Of a stretch of DNA of 11,122 nt, positions 1 to 6,508 are shown piece after piece; position 1 is the stretch's first letter; each line of letters starts with the position of its first letter. Location of the stretch: assembly GCA_010365205.1 (NCBI GenBank), contig JAAFGU010000046.1, forward strand, positions 1 to 11,122, read 5' to 3'. The stretch comes from Aromatoleum sp. (GTDB taxonomy: Bacteria; Pseudomonadota; Gammaproteobacteria; Burkholderiales; Casimicrobiaceae). The position numbers and the translations under genes were made by a program. Below the pieces are notes generated by a model that was given only the letters and a program-made list of their open reading frames with translations, ran no database searches and was not told where the DNA came from.

Positions 1-2
1 CC

Positions 3-851
3 GCTTTCGCTTTTGCGATGCCGGCGCATGCCGCACGCATCGGCGTTCTGTCGAACCAGAACGCCGCCGCGACAGCCGCCGATTTCACCGGACGGCTCAC
101 CGGACACACGTTCACGGCGGTCGAAATCGCAACGGTGACGCCTCCGCTCGCGACGCTCGTCAACAACTTCGATGCCATCCTGCTGTTCGAGGACGGGCTC
201 TTTGCCAATGCCCCGAACGTGGGGAACGTGGTGGCTCAGTTCGCGCAAACCGGACGGCCCGTCGTCCTGGGCTCCTTTTACGAGCAGGACCGCAGCACGA
301 CGACGTCGGTCGCGGCAAGCGGCTGGGGCGCCCTCGAATCACTCGATCCCAACATCTCCGACGGATTCGGCACCGCTTACTCGGCGCGATCGCTCAATCC
401 CACGTCGCTGGTGGTGCATCCGCTGACCTACGGGGTGAAAACACTGGCAGCGCATCAGTTCGCCGGCGGCAACCAGGCCAAATCCGGCACCATCGTCCTC
501 GCGCGCTGGGCGCAACCGAACGCGCACGGCGCCCGGGATCCGGCGATCGCGCTGCGCTTCACTGGCAATGCTTGCGTCATGCACGTCGCGATCGCCGCCG
601 ATTATTCTTCGTACGGCGCGTACGGATCGGTCTACAGCGGGGATTTCTATCCCCTGTGGCAGAACGCGTTCGACTTCGCGGCGGCAAAATGCATCGTCGG
701 AAACGATCAGATCGTCGATTCCGGCGCGCTACCGGCGGCCCCATCGAACGGCGGCCCGGTCGCTGTCCCGGCCCTCGCCGAAGCCACACTGGCGCTGTTG
801 TCGCTGTTGCTGGCGACCGCCGCGTTGGGCGCGCTTCGCCGCCGCGGCTGA
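3..851 (+). CDS. Secreted/surface protein with IPTL-CTERM-like C-terminal sorting tail, 5' end outside window
   Basis: The reading frame is open to the left edge, so the true start lies outside the window. The first visible residues (AFAFAMPAHA, then ARIGVL) look like the end of a signal peptide with an A-x-A cleavage site, so the Met at base 18 is probably internal to it. The mature part (about 240 residues) begins with alternating strand-like segments (IGVLSN, DAILLFEDG, RPVVLGSFY), which suggests a Rossmann or ThuA/amidotransferase-like fold; this is inference only. The last 29 residues have the three-part layout of a protein-sorting tail: a VPAL motif, a Leu/Ala-rich helix, then LRRRG. 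This resembles the IPTL-CTERM class of betaproteobacteria, but has VPAL for IPTL and lacks the usual Trp-Gly. I do not recognise a specific function. tgt starts 28 bases downstream. Confidence 0.75.
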   Translation, partial: AFAFAMPAHAARIGVLSNQNAAATAADFTGRLTGHTFTAVEIATVTPPLATLVNNFDAILLFEDGLFANAPNVGNVVAQFAQTGRPVVLGSFYEQDRSTTTSVAASGWGALESLDPNISDGFGTAYSARSLNPTSLVVHPLTYGVKTLAAHQFAGGNQAKSGTIVLARWAQPNAHGARDPAIALRFTGNACVMHVAIAADYSSYGAYGSVYSGDFYPLWQNAFDFAAAKCIVGNDQIVDSGALPAAPSNGGPVAVPALAEATLALLSLLLATAALGALRRRG

Positions 852-879
852 TCCGACCGAGGTCGGGACACCCCGTTCC

Positions 880-1989
880 ATGCGGTTCGACGTCCTGGCA
901 ACGGAGGGCCGCGCCCGCCGTGCCCGGCTCGAACTCGCGCACGGAGTCGTCGAAACCCCCGTCTTCATGCCCGTGGGAACGTACGGCGCCGTCAAGGCGA
1001 TGGCGCCGTACGAACTCGACGACCTCGGCGCGCAGATCGTGCTCGGGAACATGTTCCATCTCTGGCTGCGGCCAGGCCTGGAAGTCGTCGCCGCGCACGG
1101 CGGACTTCACCGGTTCATGGGATGGGACCGGCCGCTGCTCACCGACTCCGGTGGATTCCAGGTATGGAGCCTCGGCGCGCTGCGCAGGGTCGCCGACGAC
1201 GGCGTGACCTTCGCGTCACCGGTGAACGGCGACAAGCTGTATCTGACGCCGGAAATTTCGATGCAGGCACAGCGTACGCTCGACTCGGACATCGCGATGA
1301 TCTTCGACGAATGTACACCGTGGCCCGCGACGCGCGACCAGGCGGCGACGTCGATGGAGCTCTCGCTGCGCTGGGCAAGGCGATCGCGCGCCGAGTTCGA
1401 TGCCATCGCCAATCCCAACGCGCTGTTCGGCATTGTGCAGGGCGGAATGCACGACGATCTGCGCGACGCGTCGCTCGGCGGGCTCGTCGAAGTCGGCTTC
1501 CATGGCTACGCAATCGGCGGACTTTCGGTCGGCGAACCCAAGGACGAGATGTTGCGTGTACTCGACTACGTGGCCCCGCGCCTGCCCGTCGATCGCCCGC
1601 GCTATCTGATGGGCGTCGGCACACCGGAGGACATCGTTGCCGGCGTGGAGGCCGGCATCGACATGTTCGATTGCGTGCTCCCGACGCGCAATGCGCGCAA
1701 CGGCTGGCTGTTCACGCGTTTCGGCGACGTGAAGATACGCAACGCCCGGCACCGGATCGATACGGAACCGCTGGACAGGTCCTGCGCCTGCTACACCTGC
1801 CGCCGCTTTTCCCGGTCCTACCTTCATCATCTGCAGCGCGTCAACGAAATTCTTGGCGCCCGTCTCAACACGATCCACAATCTTCACTTCTACCTGACGC
1901 TCGCCGGCGAGATGCGTGCGGCGATTGCCGCCGGCACCTTGGCTGCCTGGGCGGTCCGATTCCGCGACGATCGCGCACGCGGGGCATAA
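880..1989 (+). CDS. tgt: Queuine tRNA-ribosyltransferase (tRNA-guanine transglycosylase)
   Basis: Exchanges the guanine at the wobble position (34) of GUN-anticodon tRNAs for preQ1, the base-swap step of queuosine synthesis in the cytoplasm. The protein is 369 residues, close to the 375 of E. coli Tgt, and numbering stays in register. Asp89 lies in LLTDSGGFQV, the nucleophile Asp264 in FDCVLPTRNARNG, and the zinc ligands are Cys302, Cys304, Cys307 and His333. The frame is open upstream to about base 568, but the ATG at 880 gives the family N-terminus (MRFDVLATEGRARR). The upstream extension overlaps the preceding gene and looks like shadow sequence. A weak GAGG at 859-862 is too far away to be a good ribosome site. 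It is commonly found in a queA-tgt-yajC-secD-secF cluster; here queA is not the immediate upstream gene. Confidence 0.97.
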   Translation: MRFDVLATEGRARRARLELAHGVVETPVFMPVGTYGAVKAMAPYELDDLGAQIVLGNMFHLWLRPGLEVVAAHGGLHRFMGWDRPLLTDSGGFQVWSLGALRRVADDGVTFASPVNGDKLYLTPEISMQAQRTLDSDIAMIFDECTPWPATRDQAATSMELSLRWARRSRAEFDAIANPNALFGIVQGGMHDDLRDASLGGLVEVGFHGYAIGGLSVGEPKDEMLRVLDYVAPRLPVDRPRYLMGVGTPEDIVAGVEAGIDMFDCVLPTRNARNGWLFTRFGDVKIRNARHRIDTEPLDRSCACYTCRRFSRSYLHHLQRVNEILGARLNTIHNLHFYLTLAGEMRAAIAAGTLAAWAVRFRDDRARGA

Positions 1990-1994
1990 GCCGC

Positions 1995-2012
1995 GGCCCG
2001 CAGGACCGGGCC
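1995..2012 (+). terminator. Hairpin after tgt, possible weak terminator
   Basis: GGCCCG (1995-2000) pairs with CGGGCC (2007-2012) across a six-base loop, starting six bases after the tgt stop codon. No run of T follows, so it is not a classic intrinsic terminator. It could protect the transcript 3' end or be chance in GC-rich DNA. Confidence 0.3.
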
Positions 2013-2210
2013 TCCCGCGCGAGCACACCCTACCGACAATGCGGCCCCGCGCCCGCATCGAGCGCTGCGGAGTTCGTTCGCGAGCGAGGAACGCAGGCCG
2101 AGAAGCCCGCAGACCGCAGTCGATTGCGTGCCCGCGGTCCCGTGGCCAGTCCGCGGAAACGCCGCCGAGGTTCGAGCTGATCTCATGGGCAACGGACGAC
2201 TTCGCGCGCA

Positions 2211-2219
2211 TGATAGAAT
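2211..2219 (+). promoter_or_regulatory. Extended -10 box, candidate promoter for yajC-secDF
   Basis: TGATAGAAT fits the TGnTATAAT extended -10 consensus with one change in the hexamer. It stands out as AT-rich in very GC-rich surroundings. No good TTGACA-like -35 is seen 16-18 bases upstream, which an extended -10 can tolerate. Transcription would begin near 2226 and give a leader of about 87 bases before yajC. This suggests that yajC-secD-secF can be transcribed apart from tgt; it is a prediction from motif only. Confidence 0.45.
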
Positions 2220-2299
2220 GGACAGTTGTCTGCTCGCGCGCCACGCGTGGGCCGCCCGCGCCGCCCACGGCGCCTTCACGGTCCTGCGTCCGCCATTAC

Positions 2300-2304
2300 G
2301 GAGG
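2300..2304 (+). promoter_or_regulatory. Strong ribosome binding site that fixes the yajC GTG start
   Basis: GGAGG lies eight bases before the GTG at 2313. It is the best Shine-Dalgarno match in the sec cluster. It selects GTG over the in-frame ATG at 2226, which would add 29 residues not typical of YajC. Confidence 0.8.
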
Positions 2305-2312
2305 AACTCAAC

Positions 2313-2651
2313 GTGCTCGACTTCATAATCACCCCGGCGCTCGCGCAGGGCGCCCCGGCCACCGGCCTGTTCGGTGGCGACCTGATGGCTTTCCTGCCGA
2401 TGGTCGCGATCTTCGTCGTATTCTATTTCCTGCTTATCCGGCCGCAGCAAAAGCGCGCGAAAGAAGCGAAGGCGATGCTGACGGCGCTGCAAAAGGGCGA
2501 TGAAGTGATTACCACCGGCGGCATCGTCGGCAAGATCTCGAAGCTCGGCGACCAGTACGCGACGCTGGAAGTCGCGACCGGCGTCGAGATGACGGTCCAG
2601 CGGTCGGCCATCGGCCAGCTACTGCCCAAGGGCACGATCAAGGCGCTCTGA
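2313..2651 (+). CDS. yajC: Sec translocase accessory subunit YajC
   Basis: Small single-span inner-membrane protein that associates with SecD-SecF in the accessory part of the Sec translocase. The chosen GTG start gives 112 residues, close to the family's usual 110 or so. A short periplasmic N-terminus (LDFIITPALAQG) is followed by a hydrophobic span at about residues 26-42 and then the family motif RPQQKR (43-48). The cytoplasmic part has the expected DEVITTGGIVGKI stretch. YajC is not essential in E. coli and its exact role is debated. The gene sits between tgt and secD as in many proteobacteria, and probably heads the sec transcript because it has both a candidate promoter and a strong ribosome site upstream. 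Confidence 0.96.
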   Translation: MLDFIITPALAQGAPATGLFGGDLMAFLPMVAIFVVFYFLLIRPQQKRAKEAKAMLTALQKGDEVITTGGIVGKISKLGDQYATLEVATGVEMTVQRSAIGQLLPKGTIKAL

Positions 2652-2662
2652 CCGACCGGTCG

Positions 2663-2696
2663 GCCCAAGCCGCGCGCCAGCGCGCGGGGCTTGGGC
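2663..2696 (+). repeat. Large hairpin between yajC and secD
   Basis: Two 15-base arms (2663-2677 and 2682-2696) pair with a single G-G mismatch around a CAGC loop. The outer eight pairs are GCCCAAGC with GCTTGGGC. It begins 12 bases after the yajC stop, and no T-run follows, so simple intrinsic termination is unlikely. Possible roles are partial attenuation, RNA processing or mRNA stabilisation; the sequence does not distinguish these. Confidence 0.6.
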
Positions 2697-2744
2697 GCTA
2701 ACGCGACACCGCGTCCCGATCGTCCACTCGCACCGGCCCGCACC

Positions 2745-4610
2745 ATGAACCGATACCCGCTCTGGAAATACCTGGTCATTGCCGTTGCGATCGTGGTAGG
2801 GTTCCTGTACACGCTGCCCAACTTCTTCCCCGAAGCGCCGGCTGTGCAGGTGTCGTCGTCAAAGGCCACCGTGGCCGTCGACAACGCGCTGCTCGGAACC
2901 GTCGAAGACACGCTGAAAGCGGCCGGCATTCCCTACCGCGGCGCCACGCTCGACCCGGTCGGAGTGAAGGTCCGTTTCGCCGATCCGGACATCCAGCTGA
3001 AGGCGAAGGACGCGCTGCAGACGAAGCTCGGCGACAACTACATCGTCGCGCTGAACCTGCTGTCGGCGTCGCCCGCGTGGCTGACGGCAATCGGTGCGCT
3101 GCCGATGTACCTCGGTCTCGACCTGCGCGGCGGCGTCCACTTTCTGCTGCAAGTCGACATGAAGGCGGCGCTCGACAAGGCCGCCGACCGCTACACCACC
3201 GACATCCGCTCGTTGCTGCGCGAGAAGAAAGTCCAGTATGGCGGCGTCGTGCGCGAAGCTTCGAACGTCGTCGTCCGCTTTCGCGACGGGGCCGAGCGCG
3301 CGAAGGCGCGCGTCGAAATCGAGCAGGCGTTCGCCGATCTCGTCGTGCGCGAGGCCGACGCGCCGGGCGGCGAAATGCGCCTCATCGCCACGCTGAAGCC
3401 GGAAGCGCAAAAGAAGTTCCAGGACGGCGCGATCCAGCAGAACATCACGATCCTGCGCAATCGGGTCAACGAACTGGGCGTCGCGGAGCCTATCGTCCAG
3501 CAGCAGGGCGCCGAACGCGTCGTGGTTCAACTCCCGGGCGTGCAGGATACGGCACGAGCCAAGGATCTGCTCGGCCGCACCGCCTCGCTCGAGATCCGGA
3601 TGGTGAACGACGAACCGGGCGCGCTCGAGGCGGCCCTCGGGGGCCAGGTACCGTTCGGCAGCGACCTTTTCACCGAGCGTGGCGGATCCCCCGTGCTGGT
3701 GCGGCGACAGGTCGTGCTGACTGGCGATCGCATCAACGACGCGCAGCCCGGGTTCGATTCGCGCAGCAGCGATGCCGCCGTGCACGTCAATCTCGACGGC
3801 ACCGGCGCGCGGATCTTCAAGGAAGTGACGCGCGACAACGTCGGCAAGCGGATGGCGATCGTGCTGGTCGAGAAGGGCAAGGCAGAAGTCATCACCGCTC
3901 CTGTCATTCGCGAGGAGATCGGCGGCGGTCGCGTGCAGATCTCCGGTCGCATGTCGACGCGCGAAGCGAACGACGTCGCGCTGCTGATGCGCGCCGGAGC
4001 GCTGGCGGCCCCGATGGAGATCGTCGAGGAGCGCACGGTCGGTCCGAGCCTCGGCAAGGAGAACATCGAAAAGGGCTTCAACTCGGTGTTCTACGGGTTC
4101 ATCGTCCTTTCGATCTTCATGTGCGTCTATTACCACCTGATGGGCCTGATCTCGACGATCGCGCTATCGCTCAACCTGCTGCTGCTCGTCGCGCTGCTGT
4201 CGATGCTGCAGGCGACATTGACTCTGCCCGGTATCGCCGCTATCGCGCTGACGCTGGGCATGGCGATCGACTCGAATGTGCTGATCAACGAGCGGATTCG
4301 CGAAGAGCTGCGCTGGGGCATGACGCCCCATGCGGCGGTGTCGGCCGGCTATGAGCGTGCGTTCGGCACGATCCTCGACTCCAACGTGACGACGCTGATC
4401 GCCGGTATCGCGTTGCTGATCTTCGGCAGCGGGCCCGTGCGCGGCTTCGCCGTCGTCCACTGTCTGGGCATTATGACGTCAATGTTCTCGGCGGTGTTCC
4501 TGTCGCGCGGCATCGTCAACCTGATCTACGGCGGCAGAAAGAAGCTCGACAAGATCTCCATTGGTCAGGTGTGGCGACCGGCCGCCAGCGGCGGCGTTCC
4601 CGCAAAGTGA
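2745..4610 (+). CDS. secD: Protein translocase subunit SecD
   Basis: Inner-membrane subunit of SecDF-YajC, which uses the proton gradient to pull exported proteins out on the periplasmic side after SecYEG-SecA has moved them across. The protein has 621 residues (E. coli 615). MNRYPLWKY leads into the first membrane span (about 8-27). The large periplasmic region follows, with LGLDLRGGVHF and the conserved NELGVAEP and LPGVQDTARAKDLLG segments. Five spans lie between about residues 448 and 588. Asp509 in GMAIDSNVLINERI matches E. coli Asp519 of the proton pathway. The frame is open 18 codons further upstream, but that part lies in the hairpin region and does not resemble SecD, so ATG 2745 is chosen. 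No clear ribosome site precedes it. The position after yajC and before secF is the standard order. Confidence 0.97.
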   Translation: MNRYPLWKYLVIAVAIVVGFLYTLPNFFPEAPAVQVSSSKATVAVDNALLGTVEDTLKAAGIPYRGATLDPVGVKVRFADPDIQLKAKDALQTKLGDNYIVALNLLSASPAWLTAIGALPMYLGLDLRGGVHFLLQVDMKAALDKAADRYTTDIRSLLREKKVQYGGVVREASNVVVRFRDGAERAKARVEIEQAFADLVVREADAPGGEMRLIATLKPEAQKKFQDGAIQQNITILRNRVNELGVAEPIVQQQGAERVVVQLPGVQDTARAKDLLGRTASLEIRMVNDEPGALEAALGGQVPFGSDLFTERGGSPVLVRRQVVLTGDRINDAQPGFDSRSSDAAVHVNLDGTGARIFKEVTRDNVGKRMAIVLVEKGKAEVITAPVIREEIGGGRVQISGRMSTREANDVALLMRAGALAAPMEIVEERTVGPSLGKENIEKGFNSVFYGFIVLSIFMCVYYHLMGLISTIALSLNLLLLVALLSMLQATLTLPGIAAIALTLGMAIDSNVLINERIREELRWGMTPHAAVSAGYERAFGTILDSNVTTLIAGIALLIFGSGPVRGFAVVHCLGIMTSMFSAVFLSRGIVNLIYGGRKKLDKISIGQVWRPAASGGVPAK

Positions 4611-4813
4611 CCCGAATTGTCCATCTCCCCCTCGCCCCGGATTTTCTCCCGCGATCGGCAACCCGCTGCAGACGTCGCCGGCCGCCGGCGTCGCGCGACG
4701 ATCGCGGCAGCCGCAGGGCGCAGCCCCACCATGGAAACGCCGTGCCGGGCCTGACTTCCCGGTCGGCCGGCCACGGAACTTCCCGAACCCGTTAGCAGAC
4801 TGGAAACCGCATC
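4611..4813 (+). other. Non-coding gap between secD and secF
   Basis: SecD and SecF genes are normally a few bases apart, so 203 bases is long. The gap starts with a pyrimidine-rich stretch (around 4620-4650). It contains a GC-rich hairpin with CGCCGG (4676-4681) and CCGGCG (4685-4690) around a three-base loop. Short open frames here have no recognisable product. No convincing promoter or strong ribosome site for secF is visible. Confidence 0.6.
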
Positions 4814-5758
4814 ATGGAATTCTTCAGGATTCGGCGCGATATCCCGTTCATGAGGCACGCGCTCACGTTCAACGTGATCTCGTTGGTCACGTTCCTGCTC
4901 GCCGTATTCTTCCTCGCGACGCGCGGCCTCAATCTCGGCGTCGACTTCCGCGGCGGTACGTTGATCGAGGTGACCTACGACCATGGCGTCGACTTCAACC
5001 GGGTCCGCGGGGCCCTCGACACGCTAAACCTCGGCGAATACGCCGCGCAGAGCTTCGGCAGCTCCAACACGGCGCTGATCCGGCTGCCGCTGAAGGACGG
5101 CGTGTCGAGCGCGCAGTTGTCGGAGCGGGTGCTGGGCGCGCTGCGCGCCGACGATCCGACGGCGACGCAACGGCGCGTCGAATTCGTCGGGCCCCAAGTC
5201 GGCAAGGAACTCTACGAAAACGGGGCGCTGGCGCTGCTGCTCGTGTCGCTGGGCATCGTCGGCTATCTGGCGATGCGCTTCGAGTGGCGGTTCGCGATCG
5301 CGGCGATCATCGCCAACCTGCACGACGTCATCATCATCCTGGGCTTCTTTGCCATGTTTCAGTGGGAGTTCTCGCTGCCGGTGCTGGCCGCGGTGCTGGC
5401 GGTGCTCGGCTATTCGGTGAACGAATCCGTCGTCATCGCCGACCGAATCCGGGAAAATTTCCGCAAGATGCGCAAGGCAACCGTCACGCACGTGATCGAC
5501 AACGCGATCACCAGCACGATTTCCCGGACGATCATCACCCATGGCCTCACGCTGATGATGGTGCTGTCGATCCTGTTCTTCGGCGGCGAGACGCTCCACT
5601 ACTTCGCGCTGGCGCTCACCATCGGCATCTGTTTCGGTATCTATTCGTCGGTGCTGGTGATGGCGCCGCTCGTGATGTGGATGGGCGTGTCGCGCGAGGA
5701 CCTCGTGAAACCGGAAAAACGGCGCGATGGCGCCGACGGCGAAAAGATCGTTCCCTAA
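4814..5758 (+). CDS. secF: Protein translocase subunit SecF
   Basis: Partner of SecD in the proton-driven SecDF export complex of the inner membrane. It has 314 residues (E. coli 323) and starts MEFFRIRRDIPF. The first span is at about 20-36, then LGVDFRGGTLIEV opens the small periplasmic domain. Five further spans form the C-terminal half. The conserved block GYSVNESVVIADRIRENFRK and, 34 residues after its Glu204, Arg238 (in ISRTIITHG) align with E. coli Asp213 and Arg247. So the acidic proton-pathway residue is Glu here instead of Asp, while the Arg is kept. The ribosome site is weak. The gene follows secD after an unusually long gap but is very likely part of the same transcript. Confidence 0.97.
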   Translation: MEFFRIRRDIPFMRHALTFNVISLVTFLLAVFFLATRGLNLGVDFRGGTLIEVTYDHGVDFNRVRGALDTLNLGEYAAQSFGSSNTALIRLPLKDGVSSAQLSERVLGALRADDPTATQRRVEFVGPQVGKELYENGALALLLVSLGIVGYLAMRFEWRFAIAAIIANLHDVIIILGFFAMFQWEFSLPVLAAVLAVLGYSVNESVVIADRIRENFRKMRKATVTHVIDNAITSTISRTIITHGLTLMMVLSILFFGGETLHYFALALTIGICFGIYSSVLVMAPLVMWMGVSREDLVKPEKRRDGADGEKIVP

Positions 5759-5759
5759 G

Positions 5760-5835
5760 CAGGGTCAGAGACGACCTTTCGCTCGTCGAACGTGCCTCTG
5801 CGCCGTTGCGTGCCGAAAAGGCGTCCCTGACCCTG
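5760..5835 (+). repeat. Imperfect palindrome, candidate REP/RAYT-type element
   Basis: The left arm (5760-5778) begins CAGGGTCAGAGACGACCTT. The right arm (5818-5835) reads AAGGCGTCCCTGACCCTG, the reverse complement apart from one A-C mismatch and one bulged A. The outer nine bases are perfect. Within the 39-base loop, GACGA (5770-5774) can alternatively pair with TCGTC (5783-5787). The element starts one base after the secF stop and ends seven bases before the dedA start, so it almost fills the gap. Termini of the GGGTCAGA type resemble palindromes mobilised by REP-associated tyrosine transposases, as I recall them from proteobacterial genomes. No transposase is in the window, so any element would be non-autonomous. 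Confidence 0.55.
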
Positions 5836-5842
5836 ATGACGC

Positions 5843-6496
5843 ATGCTGACGACGCTCTTCTATTCACTGCTCGCGCTCGACCAGACCATCGGCCAGCTTG
5901 CCGTCCAGTACGGCCATTGGGCGTACGCGCTGCTATTTCTGATCATCTTCGCGGAAACCGGGCTCGTCGTTTTTCCGTTCCTGCCGGGCGATTCGATCCT
6001 GTTCATTGCCGGCACGGTCGTCGCGACTGCGGATCTCAACGTCCACGTGCTCGTCGCGCTGCTGATCGGCGCGGCAATCGCCGGCGACAGCGTCAACTAC
6101 GCGGTGGGCTGCTTCATCGGCCCGAAGGTTTTCGACAAGGCCGACTCGCGCTGGTTCCGGCAGGAGCATCTGCGGCGGACGCAGGCATTCTATGATCGCT
6201 ACGGCGGCGTGACGATCATCATCGCGCGCTTCGTCCCGATCATCCGGACATTCGCCCCGTTCCTCGCGGGCGTCGCCGGGATGCGCTACCGGAAATTCCT
6301 GACGTTCAACGTAAGCGGCGCCGTCCTCTGGATTACGACGCTCGTCTACGCCGGCTACTGGTTCGGCAACATCTCGTGGGTGAAACAGAACCTGACGCTG
6401 ATCGTTCTCGGCATCGTCGCCGTATCGCTGCTTCCGGCGGTGGTGACATTCATTCGCGAGCGCCGGAAGAGCGACGCGGCCCCGCCGACCGCTTAG
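5843..6496 (+). CDS. DedA family (VTT domain) inner-membrane protein
   Basis: Integral membrane protein of 217 residues, similar in length to E. coli YqjA and YghB (about 220). DedA proteins support membrane homeostasis, and several members act as lipid carrier flippases, for example of undecaprenyl phosphate; which substrate applies here cannot be read from sequence. Key residues align by number with YqjA: Glu38 and Asp50 (in FAETGLVVFPFLPGDS; E. coli Glu39 and Asp51), and Arg129 and Arg135 (in ARFVPIIRTFAPFLAG; E. coli Arg130 and Arg136). A GxxGDSVNYAVG-like segment and a last hydrophobic span near the C-terminus complete the family pattern. The ribosome site is weak. The gene lies 84 bases after secF, with a palindrome between them, and converges with purB with only 12 bases between the stops. 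Confidence 0.93.
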   Translation: MLTTLFYSLLALDQTIGQLAVQYGHWAYALLFLIIFAETGLVVFPFLPGDSILFIAGTVVATADLNVHVLVALLIGAAIAGDSVNYAVGCFIGPKVFDKADSRWFRQEHLRRTQAFYDRYGGVTIIIARFVPIIRTFAPFLAGVAGMRYRKFLTFNVSGAVLWITTLVYAGYWFGNISWVKQNLTLIVLGIVAVSLLPAVVTFIRERRKSDAAPPTA

Positions 6497-6508
6497 CCGG
6501 ACGCGACG

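Larger units (their letters stand above)
1990..2312 (+). other. Intergenic region between tgt and yajC
   Basis: These 323 bases hold no convincing gene. A long open frame on the opposite strand across this stretch is a shadow that continues through tgt. Visible structure includes a hairpin just after the tgt stop, a second possible stem pairing GACCGC (2112-2117) with GCGGTC (2134-2139), and two copies of the self-complementary CCGCGG (2132-2137 and 2151-2156). A promoter-like extended -10 box is at 2211-2219. The final part is the probable yajC leader of about 85 bases. Confidence 0.7.

Noticed and set aside
568..879. In-frame upstream extension of tgt (104 codons)
   Set aside because: It overlaps the preceding gene in another frame, has shadow-like Arg/Ser-rich composition and is absent from the Tgt family; ATG 880 gives the normal N-terminus with E. 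coli residue numbering.
852..879. preQ1 riboswitch or other leader before tgt
   Set aside because: Only 28 bases separate the genes, and no preQ1-type stem or A-rich tail is visible.
1995..2012. Classic intrinsic terminator after tgt
   Set aside because: A stem is present but there is no T-run, so it is recorded only as a low-confidence hairpin.
2859..4136. 425-residue open frame on the minus strand inside secD
   Set aside because: Antisense shadow of a high-GC gene, rich in Arg, Asp and His with no domain; secD itself is certain.
3077..4354. 425-residue plus-strand open frame inside secD
   Set aside because: Arg-rich out-of-frame shadow of secD; no recognisable domain.
4561..6195. 544-residue plus-strand open frame across secD end, secF and dedA start
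   Set aside because: Out-of-frame shadow, extremely Arg-rich, overlapping three well-supported genes.
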